Part shown: positions 41,890 through 51,203 of the stretch, piece after piece
Layout: every line of letters starts with the position of its first letter
Numbering within the stretch: the stretch's first letter is position 1
Assembly (NCBI RefSeq): GCF_029478665.1
Contig: NZ_JARPQB010000010.1
Location: 1-64,000 of the forward strand
DNA from: Pseudomonas entomophila
Lineage (GTDB): Bacteria; Pseudomonadota; Gammaproteobacteria; Pseudomonadales; Pseudomonadaceae
Direction: 5' to 3'
Length of the DNA: 64,000 nucleotides
Translations under genes and position numbers: made by a program
The notes under the pieces: generated by a model
Database searches by the model: none
Seen by the model: only the letters and a program-made list of their open reading frames with translations
Told to the model about the DNA's origin: nothing

Positions 41890-42808
41890 CGGTCTTCCAG
41901 AAGGGGTAGAAATTGAACCATTGCAGCGGTGCCTGGGCGCAGTAGTGGCCCAGGCGTTCGGCGTAGCGGGCGGCCCACTCGGCGATCACCGCGTCGCGCT
42001 GGCCACGGCGCCACTGCAGGCGCTCGACGAACGGCTCGAGGGTGACCTGGTAGCGGCCCTGTTGCTTGAGGCAAAACAGCAGGTTGAGCGGGCAACCCAG
42101 CAGCCCGGCCAGCAGCCACGGCCCCTGGGGGAACGCTGCCGGGTGGCCGAGGAACTCCACTTCCACGGTGCGCCCGCCGTGCAGCGGCACACGGTCGCCG
42201 GCAATCGCCAGCCATTCGCCGCGCTCCAGGCGCTCGGACAGTTGCAGCATCACGGCCGGGTCCAGCTCGCTGACCTGGATCAGGCGCAGGTGGCTGGCGC
42301 CGGCTTCGCCCAGCAGGCGGTTGAAGTGTTCGGCATGGCGGGTATGCACCAGCACGTTCATGGTCACTTTTTCGCCGATCTCGGCCAGGGCCCGGCACAC
42401 TTCCAGGTTGCCCAGGTGCGCGCCCACCAGCATCTGGCCGCGCTCGCCACGCAACTGCTGGCGCAGGTTGGCCGGGTCGACGATGTCGATCTGCGAGAGC
42501 GCCAGCCGGCCGTTCCACACGTCGAGCTTGTCCAGCAGCGCCTCGGCGAAGGCCATGAACTGGCGGAACACCCGCCACTGGCCGGGGGCCTGGACCTGGC
42601 CGGCGCTCCAGCGGTGCAGGCGCTGCTGGTACTGCCAGGCGCTGCGCCGGGCGCGGCCGCCGAAGACGAAGAAGTAGGCGACGATCACGTGGATCAGCGG
42701 GCTGAGCACGCGCCGCCCGAGCAGGCGGGCGAGGGTGGCGGTGAGCTTCATCAGCCAGAAGCTGCCGCGCTCCTGGTGCTCGGCCCAGTGTTGCGGGCGC
42801 TCGTTCAT
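41870..42808 (-). CDS. Lysophospholipid/lauroyl acyltransferase-like protein (APE ApeJ-type acyltransferase)
   Basis: This 312-residue protein resembles the LpxL/HtrB-type acyltransferases. It has an N-terminal membrane-associated segment, VGAHLGNLEVCRALAEIG with the H-x4-E motif (HLGNLE) and GDRVPLHGGRTVEVEFLG downstream. It would attach an acyl or polyene chain to a lipid or sugar head. In many enterobacterial APE clusters glycosyltransferase and acyltransferase parts are one protein (ApeJ); here they are separate, with an ATGA overlap (42805-42808). Confidence 0.83.
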   Translation of the reverse strand: MNERPQHWAEHQERGSFWLMKLTATLARLLGRRVLSPLIHVIVAYFFVFGGRARRSAWQYQQRLHRWSAGQVQAPGQWRVFRQFMAFAEALLDKLDVWNGRLALSQIDIVDPANLRQQLRGERGQMLVGAHLGNLEVCRALAEIGEKVTMNVLVHTRHAEHFNRLLGEAGASHLRLIQVSELDPAVMLQLSERLERGEWLAIAGDRVPLHGGRTVEVEFLGHPAAFPQGPWLLAGLLGCPLNLLFCLKQQGRYQVTLEPFVERLQWRRGQRDAVIAEWAARYAERLGHYCAQAPLQWFNFYPFWKTDDDASA

Positions 42809-43539
42809 CCGCGCCACCTGCGCCAGAGGATCAGCGGCGCGCGCAGGAGCATGCCGAAGAACAGCTTGGCGTGCATCTTCGAGATCAGCGCGTTGTCGTG
42901 GAACAGGCGGAAGTGCGACAGGCCGTCCTGGGGGTAGTGGACCTTGGTCGGCAGCCAGCGCATCGGCTGGTTGCGCCACGACAGGCGCACCAGGATCTCC
43001 GGGTCGAAGTCCATGCGCCGGCCGAGGTTGACGCTGTCGATCATCGCCAGGGTCGCGGGCAGCGGGTAGACGCGAAAGCCGCACATCGAATCGGGGATGC
43101 GCAGCGACAGGCTGTTGATCCACACCCACACGTGAGTGAGGTAGCGGGCATACAGCCGGCCTTTGGGCACGCTGGCGTCGTATTGTGGATAACCGCACAC
43201 CAGGGCCTGCGGGTAAGCCTGCGACTGTTCCAGGAAACGGCTGACATCGGCCAGGTCGTGCTGGCCGTCGGCGTCCACTTGCAGGGCGTGGCTGAAGCCC
43301 AGCCGCGCGGCTTCGCGCAGGCCGGCCATCACCGCGCCGCCCTTGCCCTGGTTGACCGCCAGGGTGACCAGGTGAACGTCGTCGCGTTCGGCCAGTTGGC
43401 CCAGTACCCGGGCGCAGGGGGCATGGCTGGCGTCATCGACCAGCACGCAGGGCAGGCCGGCGCGCAGCAGGTCGTCGACCACCTGGGGCACCGCCTGCTC
43501 GTGGTTGTACACCGGGATCACCGCGCAGGGCTTATGCAT
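42805..43539 (-). CDS. Glycosyltransferase family 2 (APE cluster)
   Basis: This cytoplasmic GT-A fold protein of 244 residues starts [14 protein letters not shown], has VDDASH as the first acidic motif and Asp89-x-Asp91 (QVDADGQHD) as the metal-binding DxD. The C-terminal part carries hydrophobic segments (about 215-240) suggesting membrane association. It probably adds a sugar in building the lipid anchor of the aryl polyene. Start ATG 43539 overlaps the apeH/I gene by 8 bases. Confidence 0.87.
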   Translation of the reverse strand: MHKPCAVIPVYNHEQAVPQVVDDLLRAGLPCVLVDDASHAPCARVLGQLAERDDVHLVTLAVNQGKGGAVMAGLREAARLGFSHALQVDADGQHDLADVSRFLEQSQAYPQALVCGYPQYDASVPKGRLYARYLTHVWVWINSLSLRIPDSMCGFRVYPLPATLAMIDSVNLGRRMDFDPEILVRLSWRNQPMRWLPTKVHYPQDGLSHFRLFHDNALISKMHAKLFFGMLLRAPLILWRRWRG

Positions 43540-45202
43540 GGGCGGCCTCCAGCACGATGCGGCCACTGGAGCAGGGCTGCCCGGCGCAGGTGTAGGCGAA
43601 GTAGAGCTTGCCGCGGTCGGCATCGAAACGCAGGCTCAGCAGCAATTCGTCGCCGGGGCGCACCAGTTGCTGGAACTTGAGCACTTCCATCCCGGCGAAG
43701 CGATGGGCCAGCCGCAGGTGCGAGGCGGCCAGGGCGATCGCCCAGTCGAGCTGGACCACGCCCGGGAGTACCGGCGTTTGCGGGAAGTGCCCGGAGAAGC
43801 AGGCGAGGTCCAGGGGGACGGCCAGGCGCAGGTGCAGTTCCTCGCCCTGTCGCGTGTGCTCCAGCACCTCCGGCGCCATGCTGCGCGAGGCTTCCAGGTG
43901 CGCCAGCAGCTCTGCCTGGGGCAGTTTGCCCTGGGTGTTGAACGGCAACTGGCGCGCCAGGCGCCAGCGCCGTGGCAGGGCCAGCGCCTCGCAGTGGCCG
44001 GCCAGGTGCTGGCGCAGCCCATCGATCACAGCGCGGCGGCCCTGGTTGCGCAGGGCGTGCAGGCCGGCCGGGGTCAGGGCCACCAGGGCGCCGAGGTAGG
44101 CGCGGCCTTCCTCGATTACCCCCAGGCGCGCCTCGGCGACCCAGGCATGGGCGCACAGGGCCTGTTCGAGCATGGGCAGCGAGATGCGTTTTTCTTCGAG
44201 CTTGACGATGCGGTCCAGCCGGCCGAGCAGGCGGAAGCGCCCGTCGGCGCTGAACTCGGCGGCATCGGCGCTCTGCTCGACGTGCCCGGCGGGCAGGTAG
44301 GGCGAGGCGATGCGCAGGGCGCCGTGTTCATCCTGGCTCAAGCGCACGTCGCAGAATGGTTGCCACAGGGGCTGGCCCTGGCGCCAGGCGATACCGCCGG
44401 TCTCGGAGCTGCCGAGGATCTCGGTCGGCCACTGGCCCAGCAGCCGGTACAGGCGTTCGGTGGCATCGGACGGAAGCTCGCCGCCCGAGGAGAACACCCG
44501 GCGTACCGGGCTCAGGGCCGGCCAGTCGAGGTTGTCGCCCATGCGCTTGAGCAGCGCCGGGCTGGCCACCCAGGCGAACGCCGGGTGCTCGCGGCTGGCG
44601 CGCTGCAGGTCCTCGGGGAACGGCAGCTGGCGGCGCTCGAAGCCGCGTCCGGCGCACAGTGGCCAGAGCACGCGGAACAGCAGGCCGTAGATGTGCTGGG
44701 TGGCGACGCTGCCGATGATCCAGGCGTTGCCCAGGTCCTGGCCCCAGAGTTGTTCCAGGGCGTTTACTTCGTTGGCCAGCTGGCGCAGTTGCTTGTCGAT
44801 GCGCTTGGGCTCGCCGCTGGAACCGGAGGTGCACAGGCTCACGCGGCAGGCGTCCAGGTCCAGGTCGGCGGGGGCAAGGGCCTCGCCCAGCAGGTAGTCG
44901 AGGTGTTCGTCGGCGGTCAGCCACAGGTCGACCTGGGTGTGCCAGCGCTCACGGGTGGCGGGTTGCAGGTCGGCGGGCAGCAGCACTTCCACGCCTGCAC
45001 GCCAGGCACCGAGCAGGGCGATGGCCAGCGACGCGGCGTCTTCCAGGTGCACGGCCAGGCGTCGGACCCCGCGTTGGCGCAGGCCGCCGGCCAGGCGCAG
45101 GGCCTGGTGGCACAGCTCGGCGTGGTCCAGGGCCGGCGCCTGGGTCACCCGGCGCGGCGCATCCAGCGGGCGCAGCAGGTGTTCGAGGTTGATCCAGTTC
45201 AT
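43532..45202 (-). CDS. apeH: APE AMP-ligase fused to dehydratase (ApeH-ApeI)
   Basis: This 556-residue fusion has residues about 1-435 as an acyl-CoA/ACP synthetase-like ligase (phosphate loop [10 protein letters not shown] at about 124-133; [15 protein letters not shown] as A5 motif). It would activate an aryl acid and load it on an ACP. Residues 442-556 are a hotdog dehydratase of FabA/FabZ type, with [11 protein letters not shown] carrying the catalytic His472. In E. coli and Xenorhabdus APE clusters these are separate (ApeH, ApeI). ATGA overlap with apeG; ends 8 bases inside the glycosyltransferase. Confidence 0.88.
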   Translation of the reverse strand: MNWINLEHLLRPLDAPRRVTQAPALDHAELCHQALRLAGGLRQRGVRRLAVHLEDAASLAIALLGAWRAGVEVLLPADLQPATRERWHTQVDLWLTADEHLDYLLGEALAPADLDLDACRVSLCTSGSSGEPKRIDKQLRQLANEVNALEQLWGQDLGNAWIIGSVATQHIYGLLFRVLWPLCAGRGFERRQLPFPEDLQRASREHPAFAWVASPALLKRMGDNLDWPALSPVRRVFSSGGELPSDATERLYRLLGQWPTEILGSSETGGIAWRQGQPLWQPFCDVRLSQDEHGALRIASPYLPAGHVEQSADAAEFSADGRFRLLGRLDRIVKLEEKRISLPMLEQALCAHAWVAEARLGVIEEGRAYLGALVALTPAGLHALRNQGRRAVIDGLRQHLAGHCEALALPRRWRLARQLPFNTQGKLPQAELLAHLEASRSMAPEVLEHTRQGEELHLRLAVPLDLACFSGHFPQTPVLPGVVQLDWAIALAASHLRLAHRFAGMEVLKFQQLVRPGDELLLSLRFDADRGKLYFAYTCAGQPCSSGRIVLEAAHA

Positions 45203-45744
45203 GAGCGTCCTCGCACACGTTGTCTTATCAGCCATTCGACGGCGAACAGCAGGCCCATCGCGGCATAGGCGATCAGGCCGTTGTACAGGGTCCACCAGGC
45301 CAGTGGCGCCCACAGGGTCAGGCTGGCGGCGATCAGGCCGTTGCCCAGGAAGAACAGGCACCACACCTGGGTCACGCGCCGGGTGTAGTGCACGGCATGG
45401 GGCGGCAGGTCGGGGTCGCGCAGGCGCGCCAGGCGTTCGGCCACCGGCATGCCGCGCAGCAGACTGGCGCCGAACAGGGCCAGCATGAAGGCGCTGATCA
45501 GCACCGGGTACCAGCGCAGCAACTGCGGGCTGTCGGACCACCCCAGCAGGGCGCAGAACGCCAGCGCCACCAGCGCCATCCACAGGTTGCCCGGGCGGCG
45601 CGGCGTGCTCAGGGCACGGGCCAGCCACAGGCCACCCAGCAGCAGGCCGAATTGCCAGGGGGCGAAATGGGCCATGCCGAAATGCACCGCGAAGGGGTAC
45701 AGCAGCCCGGCCAGCAGCAGGCCGAGGCCGATCAGGCGCTTCAT
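45199..45744 (-). CDS. apeG: APE membrane protein (ApeG, COG4648-like)
   Basis: This 181-residue protein has about five hydrophobic segments and no soluble domain (RLIGLGLLLAGLLYPFAVHF at the N-terminus). It fits the small inner-membrane family always seen between the ACP genes and ApeH in APE clusters. Its molecular role is unknown; retention or transfer of acyl intermediates at the membrane has been suggested. Overlaps apeF by four bases and apeH/I by four. Confidence 0.8.
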   Translation of the reverse strand: MKRLIGLGLLLAGLLYPFAVHFGMAHFAPWQFGLLLGGLWLARALSTPRRPGNLWMALVALAFCALLGWSDSPQLLRWYPVLISAFMLALFGASLLRGMPVAERLARLRDPDLPPHAVHYTRRVTQVWCLFFLGNGLIAASLTLWAPLAWWTLYNGLIAYAAMGLLFAVEWLIRQRVRGRS

Positions 45745-45995
45745 GCCGCCGGGTTGACCAGGCGGTGCACCGCCTCTACCACGTCATTGACGGTGCGCAC
45801 CGACTTGAAGTCGTCGGCGGCGATCTTCTTGCCGGTCTGGCGCTTGATGTGGTCGATCAGGTCGACGGCGTCGATGCTGTCGATTTCCAGGTCCTGGTAC
45901 AGGTTGGCGTCCAGGGTGACGCGCTCGGGTTCCAGTTCGAACAGCTCGACCAGGGCGGCGCGCAGGATGTTGAAGATGTCTTCACGGGTTTGCAT
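45741..45995 (-). CDS. apeF: Acyl carrier protein (ApeF)
   Basis: This 84-residue ACP has the phosphopantetheine attachment Ser40 in LEIDSIDAVDL. It is one of two ACPs that hold the aryl polyene chain. Its sequence differs from ApeE, so the two probably have separate starter and extension roles, which sequence alone cannot assign. Confidence 0.93.
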   Translation of the reverse strand: MQTREDIFNILRAALVELFELEPERVTLDANLYQDLEIDSIDAVDLIDHIKRQTGKKIAADDFKSVRTVNDVVEAVHRLVNPAA

Positions 45996-46004
45996 GGTGC
46001 GGTC

Positions 46005-46277
46005 TCAGGCTGCCTGGCGAGCGGTGACGAACGCCGCGAGGGTGGCGACGTTGGTGAAATGGTTACGGGTGTCCTTGGCGTCGGCGTCGATCTTGATGCC
46101 GTAGCGCTTCTGGATCGCCAGGCCGAGTTCGAGGGCGTCCACCGAGTCCAGGCCCAGGCCTTCGCCGAACAGGGTCTGCTGGTCGTCGATGTCCTGCACG
46201 CTGATGTCTTCCAGGCCGAGGGCGTCGATGATCAGTTGCTTGAGGTCATGGTGCAGGTGTTGCTGTGCATCGCTCAT
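46005..46277 (-). CDS. apeE: Acyl carrier protein (ApeE)
   Basis: This 90-residue ACP has the attachment Ser45 in LGLDSVDALEL. It overlaps apeD by 32 bases and precedes apeF by 9 bases. It would accept the acyl group from ApeH or ApeR/O. Confidence 0.93.
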   Translation of the reverse strand: MSDAQQHLHHDLKQLIIDALGLEDISVQDIDDQQTLFGEGLGLDSVDALELGLAIQKRYGIKIDADAKDTRNHFTNVATLAAFVTARQAA

Positions 46278-47064
46278 CGGCGGCGAGCTCCTTTATGTAG
46301 TGCTGGTGCAGAAATTCGTTGAGGCGGCGCGACGCGATCGGCGCCGGGCCCATGGCGGCGTAGGCCTGGGGGTCGATATCGGCGCCGACGCGCAGGCTGA
46401 AATGCACGCGACGGCAGGGGATGCGATACCAGGGCTCGTGCTTGGTCAGGGTGGTGGGGCTGACGCGGATGGTCACCGGTGTGATGATCTTCGCACCGCG
46501 CAGGGCGATGGCCGCGGCGCCGCGATGAAAGGCGGGGGCCTGGCCGGGCGCGGTGCGCGTGCCCTCGGGGAAGATGATCAGCGGTTGGCCTTGCTGCAGC
46601 GCGGCAACGGCGTTGTCGAGCATGTCCATGCTGCCGTCGTTGCCGATGTACTGGGCCTCGCTCACCGGGCCGCGGGTGAACGGGTTGGTGAACAGGCTGT
46701 GCTTGACCACACAGTTGGCCTGGCGCACCAGGCCGATGAGGAACACCACGTCGATCAGCGACGGATGGTTGGCGATGATCATCTGCCCGGGCCGGCCCAG
46801 GCGCTCGGCGCCTTCGACTTCGTAGGTGAGCACGCCGGCGGCGTGCATGAAGCGGATGAAGCGCCAGAACAGCCAGCCGATGGTGCGCCGGGCGCGCTGG
46901 CGGTGGCGCGCGGCGTCACCTGGCAGGCAGGCGAGCAGGGGGAAGACCAGCAGGCGCAGGCACAGGCCGCCCAGGCCGAACAGGCCGAAGCTCAGGGCGG
47001 TGGCCAGCAGGCGCCAGTGATAGGCGTCCCGCGGACGCTCTATGGCTGTCGTTGCCAGTTCCAT
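46246..47064 (-). CDS. apeD: PlsC-like acyltransferase (ApeD)
   Basis: This 272-residue 1-acyl-glycerol-phosphate acyltransferase-like protein has an N-terminal hydrophobic segment, the H-x4-D motif His100...Asp105 (NHPSLID), and FPEGTR as the second motif. It would attach the acyl chain to a lipid or glycerol anchor. ATG 47064 overlaps the apeC end by 25 bases. Confidence 0.9.
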   Translation of the reverse strand: MELATTAIERPRDAYHWRLLATALSFGLFGLGGLCLRLLVFPLLACLPGDAARHRQRARRTIGWLFWRFIRFMHAAGVLTYEVEGAERLGRPGQMIIANHPSLIDVVFLIGLVRQANCVVKHSLFTNPFTRGPVSEAQYIGNDGSMDMLDNAVAALQQGQPLIIFPEGTRTAPGQAPAFHRGAAAIALRGAKIITPVTIRVSPTTLTKHEPWYRIPCRRVHFSLRVGADIDPQAYAAMGPAPIASRRLNEFLHQHYIKELAADERCTATPAP

Positions 47065-47762
47065 GTGCGACGGTTCCAGGTGTGGGTAAAGGAGTCAGTG
47101 TTGCCCAGCGAGGCTTTCAACCAGTTCAGGGCGTGAGGCAGCGGGGGGCGCGGCGCGTCCGGCGAGGAATGGTGGCTTAGTGCTATTCCCCATTGTCGCC
47201 CAGCCGTGAGGCGTAAAGCCAGCGCATAGGCGAAGGGCACGTCGTCGATCCAGGGGCCGTACACCGGTGGCGGCAGTTCCTCGGCAATGATCAGCAGCAC
47301 TGCCGGGGCGCCTTCGCGCAACAGGCCAGCGGCCTCGAGCAGGCCTTGTTCGAAGCCGTCGCCGGCCGCAGCCAGGGCGGTCATCTCGCAGGTTTCGCCG
47401 CGCAGGATCGACCACAGGCCGATCACGGCGTTGTGCACTGACAGGCTGAACTGGGTGGGCGAAAGTGGCTGCTGGTCGGCCAGGTCGCTGAGGATCGAGA
47501 AGGTGCGCGGGGTTTCACCGTGGCGCGAAACGAACACCAGTGGCATCGGCGCGCAACCCTCGGTCAGCGGCCAGCCCACGGCGAACGCCATGCGCGCCAG
47601 CTGGCTGAGGCGGCGACGCTGCATGGCGGGCAGGAACGACACGTCCGGCACCTGCGCGTCGGCGCAGGGGCGTGCGCCGGTGGCGGCCCAGGATTGCCAG
47701 TCGGCGGGCGTCGGCAGGCCGGGGGCCCAGGCGCGCCATTGGCTGATATCAAAGGTGATCAC
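47040..47762 (-). CDS. apeC: Beta-ketoacyl synthase chain-length factor (ApeC)
   Basis: This 240-residue protein starts at GTG 47762 (VITFDISQWRAWAPGL), with GGGAAG about 11 bases upstream. The start agrees with the ITFDI/WxAWAPG opening of APE chain-length factors; the open frame upstream to 47885 has no such character. Only the N-terminal half of the KS fold is present and no active-site Cys is seen, as expected of ApeC, the inactive partner of a KS such as ApeO. It is the first gene of the operon. Confidence 0.85.
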   Translation of the reverse strand: MITFDISQWRAWAPGLPTPADWQSWAATGARPCADAQVPDVSFLPAMQRRRLSQLARMAFAVGWPLTEGCAPMPLVFVSRHGETPRTFSILSDLADQQPLSPTQFSLSVHNAVIGLWSILRGETCEMTALAAAGDGFEQGLLEAAGLLREGAPAVLLIIAEELPPPVYGPWIDDVPFAYALALRLTAGRQWGIALSHHSSPDAPRPPLPHALNWLKASLGNTDSFTHTWNRRTWNWQRQP

Positions 47763-48081
47763 GGTGCTTGTTACTTCCCGCTCTGTGGGACTTCCTTGCC
47801 TTGGGAATGACTCGGAACACAGACCTTGCAGGGTGGCGCTTTGCCGAGTGGCGCGCATTATCCCGGTGACGGAGGTGTGTAGCAATTAGTCGTTACATTC
47901 TTGCCAGTCAGACATTGCATTCTCGAAGAAGTATCGAGTTGGATGATCCGGGTAGGCAATTTCCGACGGCTGGTCAGAGAGAGGTTGTCGGTCGTACACG
48001 CTGCAACTTGAGCGAAGAGTGCTGGCCAATACCGGTGCGGCGCCACATACTCGGGCATTCGTTGATACACGGAGGTCTGTC
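47763..48081. promoter_or_regulatory. Divergent regulatory region between APE operon and ParA gene
   Basis: This 319-base stretch has no gene. A candidate apeC promoter on the minus strand is TTGCTA (47885-47880) and GATAAT (47862-47857) with a 17-base spacer. A weak CTCGA/TCGAG inverted repeat lies at 47922-47938, upstream of that promoter. On the plus strand GGAGG (48071-48075) sits seven bases before the ParA ATG; no confident -35/-10 pair was found there. Confidence 0.45.
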
Positions 48082-48858
48082 ATGCGGCGCGTGGTGTTCA
48101 ATCAGAAAGGTGGCGTGGGCAAGTCGAGCATTGCCTGCAATCTGGCGGCGGTGAGTGCCAGCGAAGGCTACCGGACCCTGCTGATCGACCTGGATGCCCA
48201 GGCCAACTCGACCCAGTACCTGACCGGCCTGACCGGCGACGACATTCCCATGGGCATCGCCGACTTCTTCAAGCAGTCGCTGTCCAGCGGGCCGTTCGCC
48301 AAGAAGAACAAGGTCGATATCTATGAAACCCCCTTCGACAACCTGCATGTGGTCACCGCCACGGCGGAGCTGGCCGACTTGCAGCCCAAGCTCGAGGCCA
48401 AGCACAAGATCAACAAGCTGAGAAAACTGCTGGAAGAGCTGGACGAGGACTACGATCGCATCTACATCGATACCCCGCCAGCCTTGAATTTCTATGCGGT
48501 TTCCGCGTTGATCGCTGCTGATCGCGTGCTCATTCCCTTCGATTGCGACAGTTTCTCGCGCCAGGCGCTGTACGGCCTGCTGGCCGAGATCGACGAATTG
48601 AAGGACGACCACAACGAAGAACTGGTGGTCGAAGGCATTGTGGTCAACCAGTTCCAGTCACGTGCCAGCCTGCCGCAGCAGATGCTCGACGAGCTGCTGG
48701 CCGAAGGGTTGCCAGTGCTCCCGGTATACCTCGGCAGCTCGGTGAAGATGCGCGAGTCCCACCACGCCAGCCTGCCGCTGATCCACCTGGAGCCACGGCA
48801 CAAGCTGACCCAGCAGTTCGTCGAATTGCATTCGTTGCTTGAGGAGAATGCTGGATAA
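48082..48858 (+). CDS. Orphan ParA/MinD-family ATPase
   Basis: This 258-residue P-loop ATPase has Walker A KGGVGKSS (with deviant Lys, as in ParA/MinD), switch I in DLDAQANST and switch II DTPPAL. There is no ParB, no MinE/FlhF-like neighbour and no clear amphipathic C-terminal helix. GGAGG precedes ATG 48082. ParA-like proteins place cargo such as plasmids, chemosensory arrays or carboxysomes. The target here is unknown; it diverges from the APE operon but need not be related. Confidence 0.88.
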   Translation: MRRVVFNQKGGVGKSSIACNLAAVSASEGYRTLLIDLDAQANSTQYLTGLTGDDIPMGIADFFKQSLSSGPFAKKNKVDIYETPFDNLHVVTATAELADLQPKLEAKHKINKLRKLLEELDEDYDRIYIDTPPALNFYAVSALIAADRVLIPFDCDSFSRQALYGLLAEIDELKDDHNEELVVEGIVVNQFQSRASLPQQMLDELLAEGLPVLPVYLGSSVKMRESHHASLPLIHLEPRHKLTQQFVELHSLLEENAG

Positions 48859-48915
48859 AGCGTGGTGGGGCCGGAGTTACCTGGTGTCTGGACGATCGAG
48901 CGCCGCCTGCGCGGC

Positions 48916-48941
48916 GCATCGCGGATGAATCCGCTCCTACA
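48916..48941. repeat. Single REP-like palindrome
   Basis: GCATCGCGGATGAATCCGCTCC followed by TACA, of the family that reappears as a pair at 56.46 kb, lies between ParA and trxC. Confidence 0.65.
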
Positions 48942-49020
48942 TCTGCCGCCGCCCCGCCAGACTCACGGCATGCGCCAAGGCTGGCAACCACGGCCTCACA
49001 GGTGCGGCACGTTGCAATAC

Positions 49021-49455
49021 CTAAACACCCTGGCCACGCAACCACTCCAGCAGCGACTGAAGAGGAAAAGCGCCGGCCTGGCGTGTTACTTCGCGGCCAT
49101 TCCTGAACAGGATCAGGCTGGGGATCGAGCGGATGCCCAACTGCCCGGCGAGGTTGCGATTGGCCTCGCTGTCGAGCTTGGCCAGGCGGCAGCGGCCGGC
49201 CAACTGGCGCGCAGCCTGTTCGAAGGTCGGGGCGAAGCTCTTGCACGGGCCGCACCAGTCGGCCCAGACATCCAGCAGCAACGGCAGGTCGCCCTTGATC
49301 TGGGCGGCGTAGGTGCTTTCAGTCAGTTCAAAGGGGCGGGCGAGCAGCACCTCTTGCTTGCAGCGACCGCATTTCGGGTTGTCGCCCAGGCGCTCGGTGG
49401 GCAGGCGGTTGAGACCGTTGCAGTGGGGGCAGGGGATTACCAGGGGGGCGGACAT
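49021..49455 (-). CDS. trxC: Thioredoxin 2
   Basis: TrxC reduces disulfides in cytoplasmic proteins, mainly under oxidative stress. It has 144 residues: an N-terminal zinc finger (CPHC and CGRC) and a thioredoxin domain with the active site WCGPC. AAGGAG lies eight bases upstream of ATG 49455. E. coli trxC is under OxyR; I see no such site here but cannot exclude it. A REP pair separates it from selO. Confidence 0.95.
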   Translation of the reverse strand: MSAPLVIPCPHCNGLNRLPTERLGDNPKCGRCKQEVLLARPFELTESTYAAQIKGDLPLLLDVWADWCGPCKSFAPTFEQAARQLAGRCRLAKLDSEANRNLAGQLGIRSIPSLILFRNGREVTRQAGAFPLQSLLEWLRGQGV

Positions 49456-49478
49456 TTTTATCTCCTTGATATCGTTGG

Positions 49479-49580
49479 GGCTGCTGTGCAGCCCTTTCGC
49501 GGCACAAGGCCGCTCCTACAGGGCCTCGCGTGCTTTTTGTAGGAGCGGCCTTGTGCCGCGAAAGGGCCGCGCAGCGGCCC
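49479..49580. repeat. REP inverted pair
   Basis: Inverse copies of CTTTCGCGGCACAAGGCCGC face each other between trxC and selO, with further GGCCGC palindromes at the outer ends. Confidence 0.9.
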
Positions 49581-49586
49581 AGGGGG

Positions 49587-51203
<1,617 letters not shown>

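Noticed and set aside
47763..47885. Longer ApeC beginning at ATG 47885
   Set aside because: The extra 41 residues lie over the predicted -10 promoter, have no family character, and a better start with a ribosome-binding site is GTG 47762.
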